DNA from: Akkermansiaceae bacterium
Lineage (GTDB): Bacteria; Verrucomicrobiota; Verrucomicrobiia; Verrucomicrobiales; Akkermansiaceae
Length of the DNA: 64,000 nt
NCBI GenBank assembly: GCA_024233135.1
Contig: JACKPZ010000008.1
Location: 1-64,000, forward strand
Reading direction: 5' to 3'
Made by a program: the position numbers and the translations under genes. Under the pieces are notes generated by a model that saw nothing but the letters and a program-made list of their open reading frames with translations, did no database searches and was not told the origin of the DNA. This document shows positions 16,132 through 24,874 of this stretch, in pieces (position 1 is the stretch's first letter; each line of letters starts with the position of its first letter).

Positions 16132-17811
16132 GTGTTCTCGAACGAAGATTATATTGCGGAATTGCTCGCCGAAGCCGGCTTGGTGAGCGCGGAGGATGTC
16201 GCCAATGCCAGAAGCGGCCTCAGCGGAGGAGAAACCATCATCGAGCACCTGGTTTCCAACGCCTTGGTGACCGAGGAGGATGTTGCCAAGACCCTCGCCG
16301 CCAACGGCGGCGTTCCTTTCATCCGCCTCACCGATGTGACCTTCGATCCCGGCATCACCGAAGCCGTCACCGAAGATGTCGCCCGCCGCTATCGCGTGAT
16401 CCCCGTCGAAGATGACGGACTTTCCCTCACGCTTGCCATCGCGGACCCGCTCGACTTCGAGGTGCTCGACACGCTGCCCCACGTCACCGGTCGCGACCTC
16501 AACATCGTCTGCGCGACCCCGCAGGACATCAGCGACCACCTGCGCCAGTTCTACAACATCGGCGAAGGCGGCTCGTCGATGAACGCCGACGGCATCATCG
16601 TCACCACCGGCGACCTCGAGGCTGGCGTCGGCGGCGACGACGCGCCGATCATCCGGCTCGTCCTCCAGATCCTCTCGGAAGCTTTCCGTCTGAAGGCGTC
16701 CGACATCCACATCGAGCCGATGGAAACCTCCGTCCGCGTCCGCTACCGGATGGACGGCAAGCTGATCGAGGTCGACAACCACCCCAAGAAGCTCCTGCCC
16801 GCGATCATCGCCCGTCTCAAGGTGATGAGCGGCACCATGTCCATCGCCGAGAAGCGCCTGCCCCAGGACGGCCGCATCCAGCTCAAGATGGGTGACAAGG
16901 AGGTCGACCTTCGTGTTTCCTCCGTCCCGTCCAACCACGGCGAGTCGATCGTCATGCGGATTCTCGACAAGTCCGCCCTTCTGCTCGGTCTCCCGGAGCT
17001 CGGGTTCTTTTCGGACGACCAGGCCACCTTCGAGCAACTTCTCGGGCTGCCGGATGGCATCGTGCTTGTCACCGGTCCCACCGGTTCCGGCAAGACCACC
17101 ACGCTTTACGCCTGCCTCAACGTCATCAACCGGCCGGACCGCAAGATCATCACCGTCGAGGATCCGGTCGAATACGAGCTGCCCGGCATCAACCAGGTAA
17201 TGGTGAAGGCCGACATCGGGATGACCTTCGCCGCCGCGCTGCGCGCGATGCTCCGCCAGGCACCCAACATCATCATGATCGGGGAGATCCGGGATGCGGA
17301 AACGGCCAACATCGCCATCAACGCGTCGCTCACCGGTCACTTGGTGTTCTCCACCCTCCACACCAACGACGCGCCATCCGCCGTCGCCCGTCTCGCGGAC
17401 ATCGGGGTGAAACCCTTCCTCATCGCCTCCGCGGTGCGCGCGGTGCTCGCCCAGCGCCTCGTCCGCAAGCTCTGTCCGATTTGCAAGGCCCCGGCGGTGC
17501 TCACCGACAAGGAATTCCGCGCTCTTTCCCTCGACCCGTCGCGAGCCGTCGACGCGTCGATCTTCGGGCCGGTCGGTTGCGACAAGTGCCGCGGCAACGG
17601 CTACAAGGGCCGGATGGGCATTTTCGAGCTGTTCCTCATCGATGACGAGGTCCGCGGCATGATCAACCAGGGACTCACCTCCACCCAGCTCCGGCGCCGC
17701 GCGCGGGAACTCGGCATGCGCACGCTGCGCGAGGACGGCATCCGTAAGATCCTCGCCGGCCTCACCTCCGCCGGCGAGGTCATCCACACCACCATGCAGG
17801 ACGCCGACTGA
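16132..17811 (+). CDS. PilB/GspE-type assembly ATPase, first copy
   Basis: Hexameric ATPase that powers pilus or pseudopilus assembly from the cytoplasmic face. The 559-residue protein has the N-terminal T2SSE domain, Walker A GPTGSGKTTTLY (near 315), the Asp box, the Walker B segment IIMIGEIRDAETA, the His box LVFSTLHTNDAPSAVARL, and a tetracysteine zinc site (CPIC near 450, CDKC near 485). GTG 16132 with a GAAAGGA Shine-Dalgarno 11 bases upstream was preferred to a TTG at 16051, which would add a Pro/Arg-rich stretch. A second homologue follows directly. Confidence 0.9.
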   Translation: MFSNEDYIAELLAEAGLVSAEDVANARSGLSGGETIIEHLVSNALVTEEDVAKTLAANGGVPFIRLTDVTFDPGITEAVTEDVARRYRVIPVEDDGLSLTLAIADPLDFEVLDTLPHVTGRDLNIVCATPQDISDHLRQFYNIGEGGSSMNADGIIVTTGDLEAGVGGDDAPIIRLVLQILSEAFRLKASDIHIEPMETSVRVRYRMDGKLIEVDNHPKKLLPAIIARLKVMSGTMSIAEKRLPQDGRIQLKMGDKEVDLRVSSVPSNHGESIVMRILDKSALLLGLPELGFFSDDQATFEQLLGLPDGIVLVTGPTGSGKTTTLYACLNVINRPDRKIITVEDPVEYELPGINQVMVKADIGMTFAAALRAMLRQAPNIIMIGEIRDAETANIAINASLTGHLVFSTLHTNDAPSAVARLADIGVKPFLIASAVRAVLAQRLVRKLCPICKAPAVLTDKEFRALSLDPSRAVDASIFGPVGCDKCRGNGYKGRMGIFELFLIDDEVRGMINQGLTSTQLRRRARELGMRTLREDGIRKILAGLTSAGEVIHTTMQDAD

Positions 17812-17854
17812 ACCCCGCATCCGCCAACCCAAAAACTCTCCGCCATCGAGTCCC

Positions 17855-19528
17855 ATGGACAACCAGCAGATCATCGAACTCTTCCAAACCCGCGGCCTGA
17901 TCGACAACTCCCTCGCTCAGGACATCCTCGCCGAGGTGAACCACAGCGGCAAGGAGATCGGCGAAATCCTCGCCGACTTCCAAGTGGTCCAAAGCCGCGA
18001 CGACGTCTGGCCGATCATCGCCTCCGAACTGGGCACCAGCGTCGTCGACATCCGCGATTGGACGCCGCCCGAGGCGCTGCTCGATCTGGTGCCGGCCGGC
18101 ACCGCCCGTCTCCACGGCGCCCTGCCCGTCAATTTCGACGAAACCGGCCTGTTCGTCGCGCTGGTCGATCCGCTCAACCCGCAGACCGCCGAGGACCTGC
18201 GTTTCGCCCTTGGCCGCGAGATCCACGTGGTGGTCGCGCCGGATTATCTCGTCGAGGCCAAGATCAACGAATGCTACGGCGGCGAGGGCAAGGCGATGGA
18301 GGACATCCTCAGCCAGTTCGAGATCGGTGGCGCCGGAGAGAAATCCGAGGCAGACATCGAGTCGGAGGCGAACTCCGCGCCGATCATCCGCTACGTCGAC
18401 CTCGTGCTCTATCAGGCCATCAAGGAGAAGGCCTCGGACATCCACTTCGAACCCTTCGAAAACGACTTCAAGATCCGCTACCGGGTCGATGGCGCGCTCT
18501 ATGAAATGGCGCCTCCGCCGGTGCACCTCGCGCTGCCCATCCTTTCCCGCGTCAAGGTGATGTCCAACATGAACATCGCCGAGCGCCGCGTCCCGCAGGA
18601 CGGCCGGATCGTCAAACAGGTCGGCGAGAAACAAGTGGACATGCGGGTCTCCTCGCTGCCCACCCACCACGGCGAGTCGATCGTTCTCCGGGTGCTCGAC
18701 CGCTCGTCGGTGAACCTGTCGCTCGAAAACCTCGGCCTGCCCGAGCACATCTACGACTACATCACCGACACGATCGAGAAACCCAACGGCATCTTCATCG
18801 TCACCGGCCCCACCGGCGCGGGCAAGACCACCACGCTCTACGCCGCCCTGCGCCGCATCAACACCATCGATTCGAAACTGCTCACCGCCGAGGATCCGGT
18901 GGAATACGACATCGACGGCATCATCCAGATCCCCATCAACGAGGCGATCGGACTCGACTTCCCGCGCGTGCTGCGCGCCTTCCTCCGTCAGGACCCGGAC
19001 CGGATCATGATCGGGGAAATGCGCGACAAGGAAACCGCCACCATCGGCATCCAGGCCGCCCTCACCGGCCACCTTGTGCTCTCCACCCTGCACACCAACG
19101 ACGCCCCCGGCGCCGTCACCCGTCTCGTCGACATGGGTTGCGAGCCGTTCCTCGTCGCCGCCTCGCTCGAAGGCGTGCTCGCCCAGCGTCTCGTCCGGAC
19201 GATCTGCAAGGACTGCAAGTCGCCCTACGAGCCCAGCGAGGCCATCCTCAGCCAGCTCGGTGTCGCCGCCCACGAACTCGGTGACAAACAGTTCTTCACC
19301 GGCGCCGGTTGCAACGCCTGCGGGCAGACCGGCTACCGCGGCCGCCGCGGCCTCTACGAACTCCTCAACATCACCGATCCCATCCGCGAACTCATCACCG
19401 CGCGGGCCCCCACCGTCGTCCTCAAACAAAAGGCCGTCGAGCTCGGCATGAACACCCTCCGCGAGGACGGTTTGCGCAACATCTACATGGGCACCACCAC
19501 CATCGAGGAAGTGCTTAAATATACCTGA
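17855..19528 (+). CDS. PilB/GspE-type assembly ATPase, second copy
   Basis: The 557-residue protein has the same architecture as its neighbour: N-terminal T2SSE domain, Walker A GPTGAGKTTTLYAAL (near 318), Walker B IMIGEMRDKETAT, His box LVLSTLHTNDAPGAVTRLVD and a tetracysteine site (CKDC then CNAC with GQTGYRGRRGLYE). It differs clearly in sequence, so this is an old duplication. Both keep all ATPase motifs. They may serve two pilus or secretion complexes, or one complex with a mixed motor. PilT-type retraction ATPases lack the N-terminal domain seen here. Confidence 0.9.
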   Translation: MDNQQIIELFQTRGLIDNSLAQDILAEVNHSGKEIGEILADFQVVQSRDDVWPIIASELGTSVVDIRDWTPPEALLDLVPAGTARLHGALPVNFDETGLFVALVDPLNPQTAEDLRFALGREIHVVVAPDYLVEAKINECYGGEGKAMEDILSQFEIGGAGEKSEADIESEANSAPIIRYVDLVLYQAIKEKASDIHFEPFENDFKIRYRVDGALYEMAPPPVHLALPILSRVKVMSNMNIAERRVPQDGRIVKQVGEKQVDMRVSSLPTHHGESIVLRVLDRSSVNLSLENLGLPEHIYDYITDTIEKPNGIFIVTGPTGAGKTTTLYAALRRINTIDSKLLTAEDPVEYDIDGIIQIPINEAIGLDFPRVLRAFLRQDPDRIMIGEMRDKETATIGIQAALTGHLVLSTLHTNDAPGAVTRLVDMGCEPFLVAASLEGVLAQRLVRTICKDCKSPYEPSEAILSQLGVAAHELGDKQFFTGAGCNACGQTGYRGRRGLYELLNITDPIRELITARAPTVVLKQKAVELGMNTLREDGLRNIYMGTTTIEEVLKYT

Positions 19529-19632
19529 ATCCAAAGCATCCGGCATCTCTTCGCACGGCGCATTTTCCCATCGCCAAGCGGAGGAAATTCCATTTTTCTT
19601 CAAACACGTTTCCGAACCAAAGACCCCGATCC

Positions 19633-20934
19633 ATGGCCAACTTCCAATACTCCGCGCTCGACGCCAAAGGCGAACAAACCACCGGCGTGGTATCCGCCAC
19701 CACTGAGGCGGAAGCAATCCAACAGCTCCGTGGACAGGGGCTCTATCCGACCCAGATCCTCGAGGAAGGCAAGTCGAAGGGCAAAGCCAAGGCCGGCAAG
19801 AAGGGCAAGACCGCGGCCAAGGGCGGCGCGAAGGGCAAGCCGCTCTTCGGCAGCAAGAAGGGCCAGGTCGGCGGCCGCATCAAGCCGAAGAACCTGATGA
19901 TCTTCACCCGCCAGCTCGCGACGCTCATCGACTCCGGTCTGCCGCTCTTGCGGAGCCTCACGGTGCTGGAGAAACAGGAGCCCAACCCGGTGCTCAAGGC
20001 CACCATCTCCCACCTCGCCGAAAACGTGCAGAGCGGCTCCACCTTCTCCGAATCGCTCGCCCAGCACCCGCGCATCTTCAACAAGCTCTACGTCAACATG
20101 GTCAAGGCCGGTGAGCTCGGCGGTGTGCTCGAAATCGTCCTCAACCGTCTCGCCGAATATCAGGAGAAGGCCCAGAAGCTGAAGAACAAGATCGTCTCGG
20201 CGATGGTCTATCCGGTCATCGTCATGTTCATCGCGGTGGCCATCCTGATCTTCCTGATGATCTTCATCGTTCCGAAGTTCAAGGAGATGTTCGCCAACAC
20301 CGACCAGGAGCTGCCGCTGATCTCCAAGATCGTCTTCGGCACTTCCGAGTTCATGCTCGCGCGCCCGTTCGTCGTGCCGAACGTGGTCTTCATCCTCGTC
20401 GCCTTCGGCCTCATCATCGCCGGCTTCAACATGTGGGGCCGCACCAAGGGCGGCCGCAAGGTGATCGACTCGATGAAACTCCACCTTCCGGTGCTTGGCG
20501 ACATCCAGCGGAAATCCGCCGTTTCCCGTTTCTCGCGCACGCTCGGCACGCTGGTGACCTCCGGTGTGCCCATCCTCCAGGCGCTCAACATCACCCGCGA
20601 CACTGCCGGCAACGTCGTCATCTCGCAGGCCATCGAAAAGGTCCACGAAGCGGTCAAGGAAGGGGAGACCATCGTCACCCCGCTGCAGGCCTCGGGCGTG
20701 TTCCCCAGCATGGTCATCTCGATGGTGGATGTCGGCGAGGAAACCGGCCAGCTGCCCGAGATGCTGCTCAAGGTCGCGGACGTCTATGACGACGAGGTCG
20801 ACAACTCGGTCACCGCCCTGACCTCGATCCTCGAGCCGATCATGATCGTCATCCTGGCCCTCATCGTCGGATCGGTAGTATTTGCATTGTTCCTACCGCT
20901 GATTAAGATGATCTCTGCAATGGGGAACCAGTGA
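19633..20934 (+). CDS. PilC/GspF inner-membrane platform protein
   Basis: Polytopic platform of type IV pilus and type II secretion machines. The 433-residue protein has the N-terminal cap FQYSALDAKGEQTTGVV, two GspF domains (LMIFTRQLATLIDSGLPLLR and AVSRFSRTLGTLVTSGVPIL) and three membrane helices. Between the cap and the first GspF domain lies an unusual Lys/Ala/Gly-rich insert at about residues 44-75 (KGKAKAGKKGKTAAKGGAKG). It lies about 100 bases after the second ATPase gene and about 70 before the pseudopilin gene. Confidence 0.92.
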   Translation: MANFQYSALDAKGEQTTGVVSATTEAEAIQQLRGQGLYPTQILEEGKSKGKAKAGKKGKTAAKGGAKGKPLFGSKKGQVGGRIKPKNLMIFTRQLATLIDSGLPLLRSLTVLEKQEPNPVLKATISHLAENVQSGSTFSESLAQHPRIFNKLYVNMVKAGELGGVLEIVLNRLAEYQEKAQKLKNKIVSAMVYPVIVMFIAVAILIFLMIFIVPKFKEMFANTDQELPLISKIVFGTSEFMLARPFVVPNVVFILVAFGLIIAGFNMWGRTKGGRKVIDSMKLHLPVLGDIQRKSAVSRFSRTLGTLVTSGVPILQALNITRDTAGNVVISQAIEKVHEAVKEGETIVTPLQASGVFPSMVISMVDVGEETGQLPEMLLKVADVYDDEVDNSVTALTSILEPIMIVILALIVGSVVFALFLPLIKMISAMGNQ

Positions 20935-21004
20935 GCCATCCGGCCCATCGGGCCTCCGGCGCCGTCCGCCGGATTCCGAGCGGACAAAACCATCCAACGA
21001 AATC

Positions 21005-21559
21005 ATGAAAAACTCCACGCAACGCCGCCGCAACGGTTTCACTCTGATCGAGCTGATGGCGGTCATCACGATCATCGTCATCCTCGCCGGCCTGGTGGTC
21101 GGCGGCATGGGCTTCGTCAACGAACGCCAGGCCAGCGAAAAAGCGAAAGTCCAAATCGCGCTGCTGTCCAAAGCCTTGGAGGAATACAAACTCGACAACG
21201 GGGCGTATCCGGCGACCTCGAATTCCACGACCGGAACCCAATCTGTGACGGACGCCAACGGCAAGAGCAGCACTCTTTTCGACGTGCTCTATCTGGACGG
21301 GGTCAAGAACGATACCAAGGTGTACCTTCCGGAGCTCGATCCCGACCACAACAAGCAGGGCTGGACCTCCGGCACCTCGACGAAGATTCTGGATCCCTGG
21401 GGCAAGGAATACGCGTACCGGTCCGCGGTTGACAAGTCAGGCAAGGCCAACAGCCGCACCCAGAATCCCGACTTCGACCTCTGGTCCCTTGGCAAGGACG
21501 GCCTGACCAATACGAATCCCAAGCACCGGACCTGCGCGGACGACATCCGCAACTTCTGA
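21005..21559 (+). CDS. GspG-like type II pseudopilin
   Basis: The 184-residue protein has a short basic leader and the prepilin peptidase site NG|FTLIELMAVITIIVILAG (cleavage after Gly, Glu at +5) followed by the hydrophobic helix and ALLSKALEEYKLDNGAYPA, the GspG-like alpha-spine with the GxYP motif. The C-terminal part, with DPWGKEYAYR and DFDLWSLGKDG, is the calcium-binding tail typical of GspG major pseudopilins. It should be processed by a prepilin peptidase that is not in this window. Confidence 0.88.
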   Translation: MKNSTQRRRNGFTLIELMAVITIIVILAGLVVGGMGFVNERQASEKAKVQIALLSKALEEYKLDNGAYPATSNSTTGTQSVTDANGKSSTLFDVLYLDGVKNDTKVYLPELDPDHNKQGWTSGTSTKILDPWGKEYAYRSAVDKSGKANSRTQNPDFDLWSLGKDGLTNTNPKHRTCADDIRNF

Positions 21560-21698
21560 ACTCCGGCGGATGCCGTCACGTCCCGGTTGATCCGCCACGG
21601 CGGATGCCGGGATGTCTCGTGTACGGGCGGCGCATCGCGTGATCGTTCGGGATTGTGCTCGACCTCGCGGCCGGGCCGGGCTTCCCTCCCGCGACTCC

Positions 21699-22280
21699 AT
21701 GAGCGACGAAACACCTTCTCCCTCCGAACAGCCCGAATCCGCCGGGGAAACGGCCCAACCGGCGCCGAAGACCAAGCGTGCCTCCTCACCGCGGACGAAG
21801 AAAGCCGCGAAGCGGGCGAAGCCGGTGGAAGCCGGGCAGACCGCGGAAGCGCCCTTGGCACCCGCGAACCCGCCCGTCGGGGACAGCAAGCCGGAAACGA
21901 GCGCCGCGCCGGAGCCCTCGGCTTCGGATTCCGCTGCGGTGGATGCCACCGAGTCGACCGCGGGTGACTGGCCCGAGCCGGCGACGAGCGAGGGCGGTTC
22001 CGGAGGCGGGCAAAAGCGCAAGCGCCGCCGAAAGAAGAAGAGTGGTCAGCAACAGGGCGAGGGAGTCCCCGCGACGCAGGGCGAGAGCAACGAGGCGCCG
22101 CGTCCGCCGCGTCCGCAACATGATTCCGACCAACTCGCCAAAAACGCTTGGAAGATCTACCTCGCCGAGATCAGCGAGGAGGGCGTGGCCCTTGTCGGCG
22201 ATAACGACGCCCGCGAACTCGCCCGCCGTTGTTTCCGCCTTGCGGAAATCTTCATGGACGAGCAGGCCCGCCGTCGCTGA
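21699..22280 (+). CDS. Hypothetical protein with low-complexity acidic and basic regions
   Basis: The 193-residue protein is mostly disordered: Pro/Ser/Glu-rich N-terminus, a Lys/Ala/Arg patch (KTKRASSPRTKKAAKRAK), an acidic Ser/Ala/Glu segment, and a strong basic cluster (KRKRRRKKKSGQQQG). The last 50 residues (from DQLAKNAWKIYLAEISEEG) look folded and helical and are the likely conserved core. The basic clusters suggest nucleic-acid binding, but no known domain is recognised. ATG 21699 was chosen; an upstream extension is Arg-rich and unlikely. It converges with the cysJ-like gene. Confidence 0.6.
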   Translation: MSDETPSPSEQPESAGETAQPAPKTKRASSPRTKKAAKRAKPVEAGQTAEAPLAPANPPVGDSKPETSAAPEPSASDSAAVDATESTAGDWPEPATSEGGSGGGQKRKRRRKKKSGQQQGEGVPATQGESNEAPRPPRPQHDSDQLAKNAWKIYLAEISEEGVALVGDNDARELARRCFRLAEIFMDEQARRR

Positions 22281-22293
22281 GGCCGCCCCTCAG
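22277..22293. terminator. Small hairpin over two convergent stop codons
   Basis: CTGAGG (22277-22282) pairs with CCTCAG (22288-22293) across a five-base loop. The forward stop (22278-22280) and the reverse stop (22290-22292) both lie within the stem. Part of the symmetry is forced because both stops are TGA. There is no T-tract; a weak bidirectional terminator is possible. Confidence 0.25.
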
Positions 22294-24017
22294 TAGACGT
22301 CGCGCTGGTAGCGCTTGTCCTTGCGCAGGCCGGCGAGGAACGTGGTGGCATCCTCTTCACCGAGGCCGCCGTGTTCGACGGCGATGCGGTGCAGCGCCGC
22401 ATCGACGTCCTTGGCCATCCGCGAGGCGTCGCCACAGACGTAGAACGAAGCGCCGTCCTGGAGCCAGGCCCAGATCTCCGCGCCCTGTTGCAGCATGAGG
22501 TGCTGGACGTAGATTTTCTCCGCCTGGTCGCGGGACCACGCGAGGTCGAGGCGCTGGAGTGTGCCATCGGCGAGGAAGGCTTCGAGTTCCTCGCGGTAGA
22601 GGAAGTCGCTCGCCTGATGCGGATTCCCGAAGAGCAGCCAGTTGCGCCCCGTGGCACCGGTGGCGCGGCGGTGTTCGAGAAAAGCGCGGAACGGTGCGAT
22701 GCCGGTGCCGGGACCCACCATGATGACCGGGATGCCGCCGTCCGCGGGCGGACGGAAGGCGGGGTTCGTGTGCAAGAAGACGCGCGGCGTTTCGCCCTCC
22801 GCGAGGCGGTCCGCAAGGTAGGTGGAGCACACGCCGCCGCGTTCGCGTCCGTAGGTGTGGTAGCGCACGACGCCCACGGTGAGATGCACCTCGCCGGGGT
22901 GGGCGAGCGGGCACGATGAGATCGAGTAAAGCCGCGGCTGGAGCTTGCGCAGCACGCTCACGAACTCGTCGCTGTCCGGGAAATCCGCGGGGAAATCGAT
23001 CACCAGATCGATCAATTCGCGGCCGTGGCAGAAGCTCTCCCACGCCTGCTTGTCCTCGGCCTCGACGAGCGCGCGGAGCCGCGGCGAGCCGCTGCGGGCC
23101 TGCCATTTCTGCACCAGCGCCTTGTTGAGAGCGCCGATGTCGTAGTGGTGGAGCAGCGCCTCGCGCAGCGGGATCTCGCTGCCGTCCGGGGCGGTCACCT
23201 CGCCGGGTTTGAAGGGCAGGTTGGCGAGAATCTCGTCCACCAGATCGGCCCGGTTCACGGGGAAGACCCCGAGCGCGTCGCCCACCTGGTATTCGAGGCC
23301 GGAGCCTTCGAGCGAGAGCGCCACATGGTGGGTCTGCTTGGCTCCGGGTCCGTTGAGATTGCGGTTCTCGACGAGAGCGGCGGGGAAGGGGTTGTGCTTT
23401 GAATAACCATCGTGCTCGATGGTTTCCGCCGCTGCCGCGGAGGAGACGGCCCCACCGCCGGGCGAGAGCCGGGCGATCACCGCCTTGGTCCAGACAGCGT
23501 AGGGTTCGTCCGCATCGACATCGACGTCGACGCGTTCGTGCAACGCGGTCGCGCCGAGCGCGGCGAAACGTTCGTCGATGTCCCGGCCACACTTGCAGAA
23601 CTCCGGATACGAACTGTCACCAAGGGCGAGCACCGAGTAGGAAACGCCTTCGAGCCGCGGTGCCGAGGGGCCCATGAGCCAGGCGTGGAAGTCCGCGGCG
23701 GAGTCCGGCGGCTCGCCGTCGCCGTAGGTGGAGACGATGACGAGCAGGTTCTTCTCGGCTACGAGCCGGGAGGTGTCGTAGGTGGCGAGATCGTGGGTTT
23801 CGACCTCGAAGGCACCCTTGCCGAGCGTCTTGGAAAGTTTCTTGGCGAGGCCTTCCGCGGTGCCGGTCTGCGAACCGAAGAGCACGGTCACCGGCACCGT
23901 CGGGCCGGTCGAGGGGGTGAATCCGGCGCCGAGCGCCTTGGAGAGGAAATCGTTGAGCCAGGCCCGCTGCTCGGGAGTGAAGGGCGCGTCGTCGGGAAGT
24001 TGGATCGGCGTAGCCAT
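22290..24017 (-). CDS. cysJ: Sulfite reductase (NADPH) flavoprotein alpha-like diflavin reductase
   Basis: The 575-residue protein passes electrons from NADPH through FAD and FMN. An N-terminal flavodoxin domain (VLFGSQTGTAEGLAKKL near 45; VSTYGDGEPPD; LALGDSSYPEFCKCG) is followed by the FNR-type FAD module (RLYSISSCPL, GGVCSTYLAD) and the NADPH module (IMVGPGTGIAPFRAFL, DGASFYVCGDASRMAKDV). It ends KRYQRDVY, like E. coli CysJ. No sulfite reductase hemoprotein (cysI) gene is adjacent, so its partner is unproven. ATG 24017 was chosen because the upstream extension is poorly conserved in character. Confidence 0.85.
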   Translation of the reverse strand: MATPIQLPDDAPFTPEQRAWLNDFLSKALGAGFTPSTGPTVPVTVLFGSQTGTAEGLAKKLSKTLGKGAFEVETHDLATYDTSRLVAEKNLLVIVSTYGDGEPPDSAADFHAWLMGPSAPRLEGVSYSVLALGDSSYPEFCKCGRDIDERFAALGATALHERVDVDVDADEPYAVWTKAVIARLSPGGGAVSSAAAAETIEHDGYSKHNPFPAALVENRNLNGPGAKQTHHVALSLEGSGLEYQVGDALGVFPVNRADLVDEILANLPFKPGEVTAPDGSEIPLREALLHHYDIGALNKALVQKWQARSGSPRLRALVEAEDKQAWESFCHGRELIDLVIDFPADFPDSDEFVSVLRKLQPRLYSISSCPLAHPGEVHLTVGVVRYHTYGRERGGVCSTYLADRLAEGETPRVFLHTNPAFRPPADGGIPVIMVGPGTGIAPFRAFLEHRRATGATGRNWLLFGNPHQASDFLYREELEAFLADGTLQRLDLAWSRDQAEKIYVQHLMLQQGAEIWAWLQDGASFYVCGDASRMAKDVDAALHRIAVEHGGLGEEDATTFLAGLRKDKRYQRDVY

Positions 24018-24110
24018 GATGCGGTGGAAGTCCCCCGTGCGAGGGGTGCGGAAAATGGCGCCTGGGCGCGTCGCCCGCAAGCCTGTTTCATGCCAGCGCC
24101 CGTGGAAAAC

Positions 24111-24428
24111 TCAGGAGTATTTCAGGTCCTTCGAAGGGTCGGTCTCGAAGTCCATGCTGAAATGCGAGGCGGTGAGCGGCTTGACGTGTTTCTCGACGAA
24201 CTTGATGTGATGCGGGTCGTCGAGGGTGGCGCGGAGTTTCTCCCGGGACTCGACCTCGATGGCCAGGAACACGTGCCATTGCGAGCTGGCGTCCAGGTTT
24301 CTCCCCGAGCGCACGCTGAGCACCTCGGGGATGCGCAGGAGCAGGCTGCGGCAGGAACGGACGAGTTCCTCCTTCGCGGCGGCGTCCACCTCCGGTTTGA
24401 GCTGGAAATAGACGACGTGGTGGATCAT
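24111..24428 (-). CDS. Dabb (stress-responsive alpha/beta barrel) domain protein
   Basis: The 105-residue protein begins MIHHVVYFQLKPEV, the typical first strand of the dimeric alpha/beta barrel (Dabb) family, with the conserved His. A C-terminal HIKFVEKHVKPL segment matches the second half of the barrel. These small proteins form dimers of ferredoxin-like fold; functions differ and are mostly unknown in bacteria. It lies six bases after the nuoA stop on the same strand, so the two may be co-transcribed. Confidence 0.8.
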   Translation of the reverse strand: MIHHVVYFQLKPEVDAAAKEELVRSCRSLLLRIPEVLSVRSGRNLDASSQWHVFLAIEVESREKLRATLDDPHHIKFVEKHVKPLTASHFSMDFETDPSKDLKYS

Positions 24429-24434
24429 CCGGGC

Positions 24435-24806
24435 TCAGGATTTCCAGCTCAGCGCGCCTTTCTTGAGGGCGTAGACGTAGGCGACCACCAGGATGCCCGC
24501 AAAGCCGGCCATGCTGGCGAGCACCACCGGGCTGACGGCCACCAGTTCGCGGAACTGGACCGCCCACGGATACATGAAGACGACCTCGATGTCGAAAAGC
24601 ACGAAGAGCATCGCCACCATGTAGAATTTCACGGAGAACCGCGGCGCGCCGTCGCCGATGGGCAGCATGCCGCATTCGTAGGCGCTGTCCTTGATGGCGT
24701 TGCGGCGGCCCGCGCGGCCGGCCACCACGCTGGCGATGAGCACGAAGACGGCGAAGCCGAGTGCGATGAGCACTTGGAAGAGAACGGGCAGATACTGGTC
24801 GGGCAT
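24435..24806 (-). CDS. nuoA: NuoA, NADH-quinone oxidoreductase subunit A (lone gene)
   Basis: The 123-residue protein has three membrane helices and the NuoA/NdhC loop with YECGMLPIGDGAPRFSVKFY, followed by MVAMLFVLFDIEVVFMYPWA, both highly conserved in complex I subunit A. ATG 24806 starts directly before the first helix. It is odd that no other nuo gene is next to it: upstream is a kinase-like gene and downstream a Dabb gene. Either the nuo genes are scattered in this organism or this is an extra copy. Confidence 0.92.
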   Translation of the reverse strand: MPDQYLPVLFQVLIALGFAVFVLIASVVAGRAGRRNAIKDSAYECGMLPIGDGAPRFSVKFYMVAMLFVLFDIEVVFMYPWAVQFRELVAVSPVVLASMAGFAGILVVAYVYALKKGALSWKS

Positions 24807-24874
24807 GGCGTGCTGCGGCGCTTGATACGGACCCGGCCGCCGCTTGGGTAGGAAAAAAACCGTCGCCTCCGGGC

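Noticed and set aside
22277..22293. Palindrome over convergent stop codons as a special signal
   Set aside because: Two facing TGA stops give TGA/TCA symmetry by themselves; the extra pairs are few. Kept only as a weak terminator candidate.
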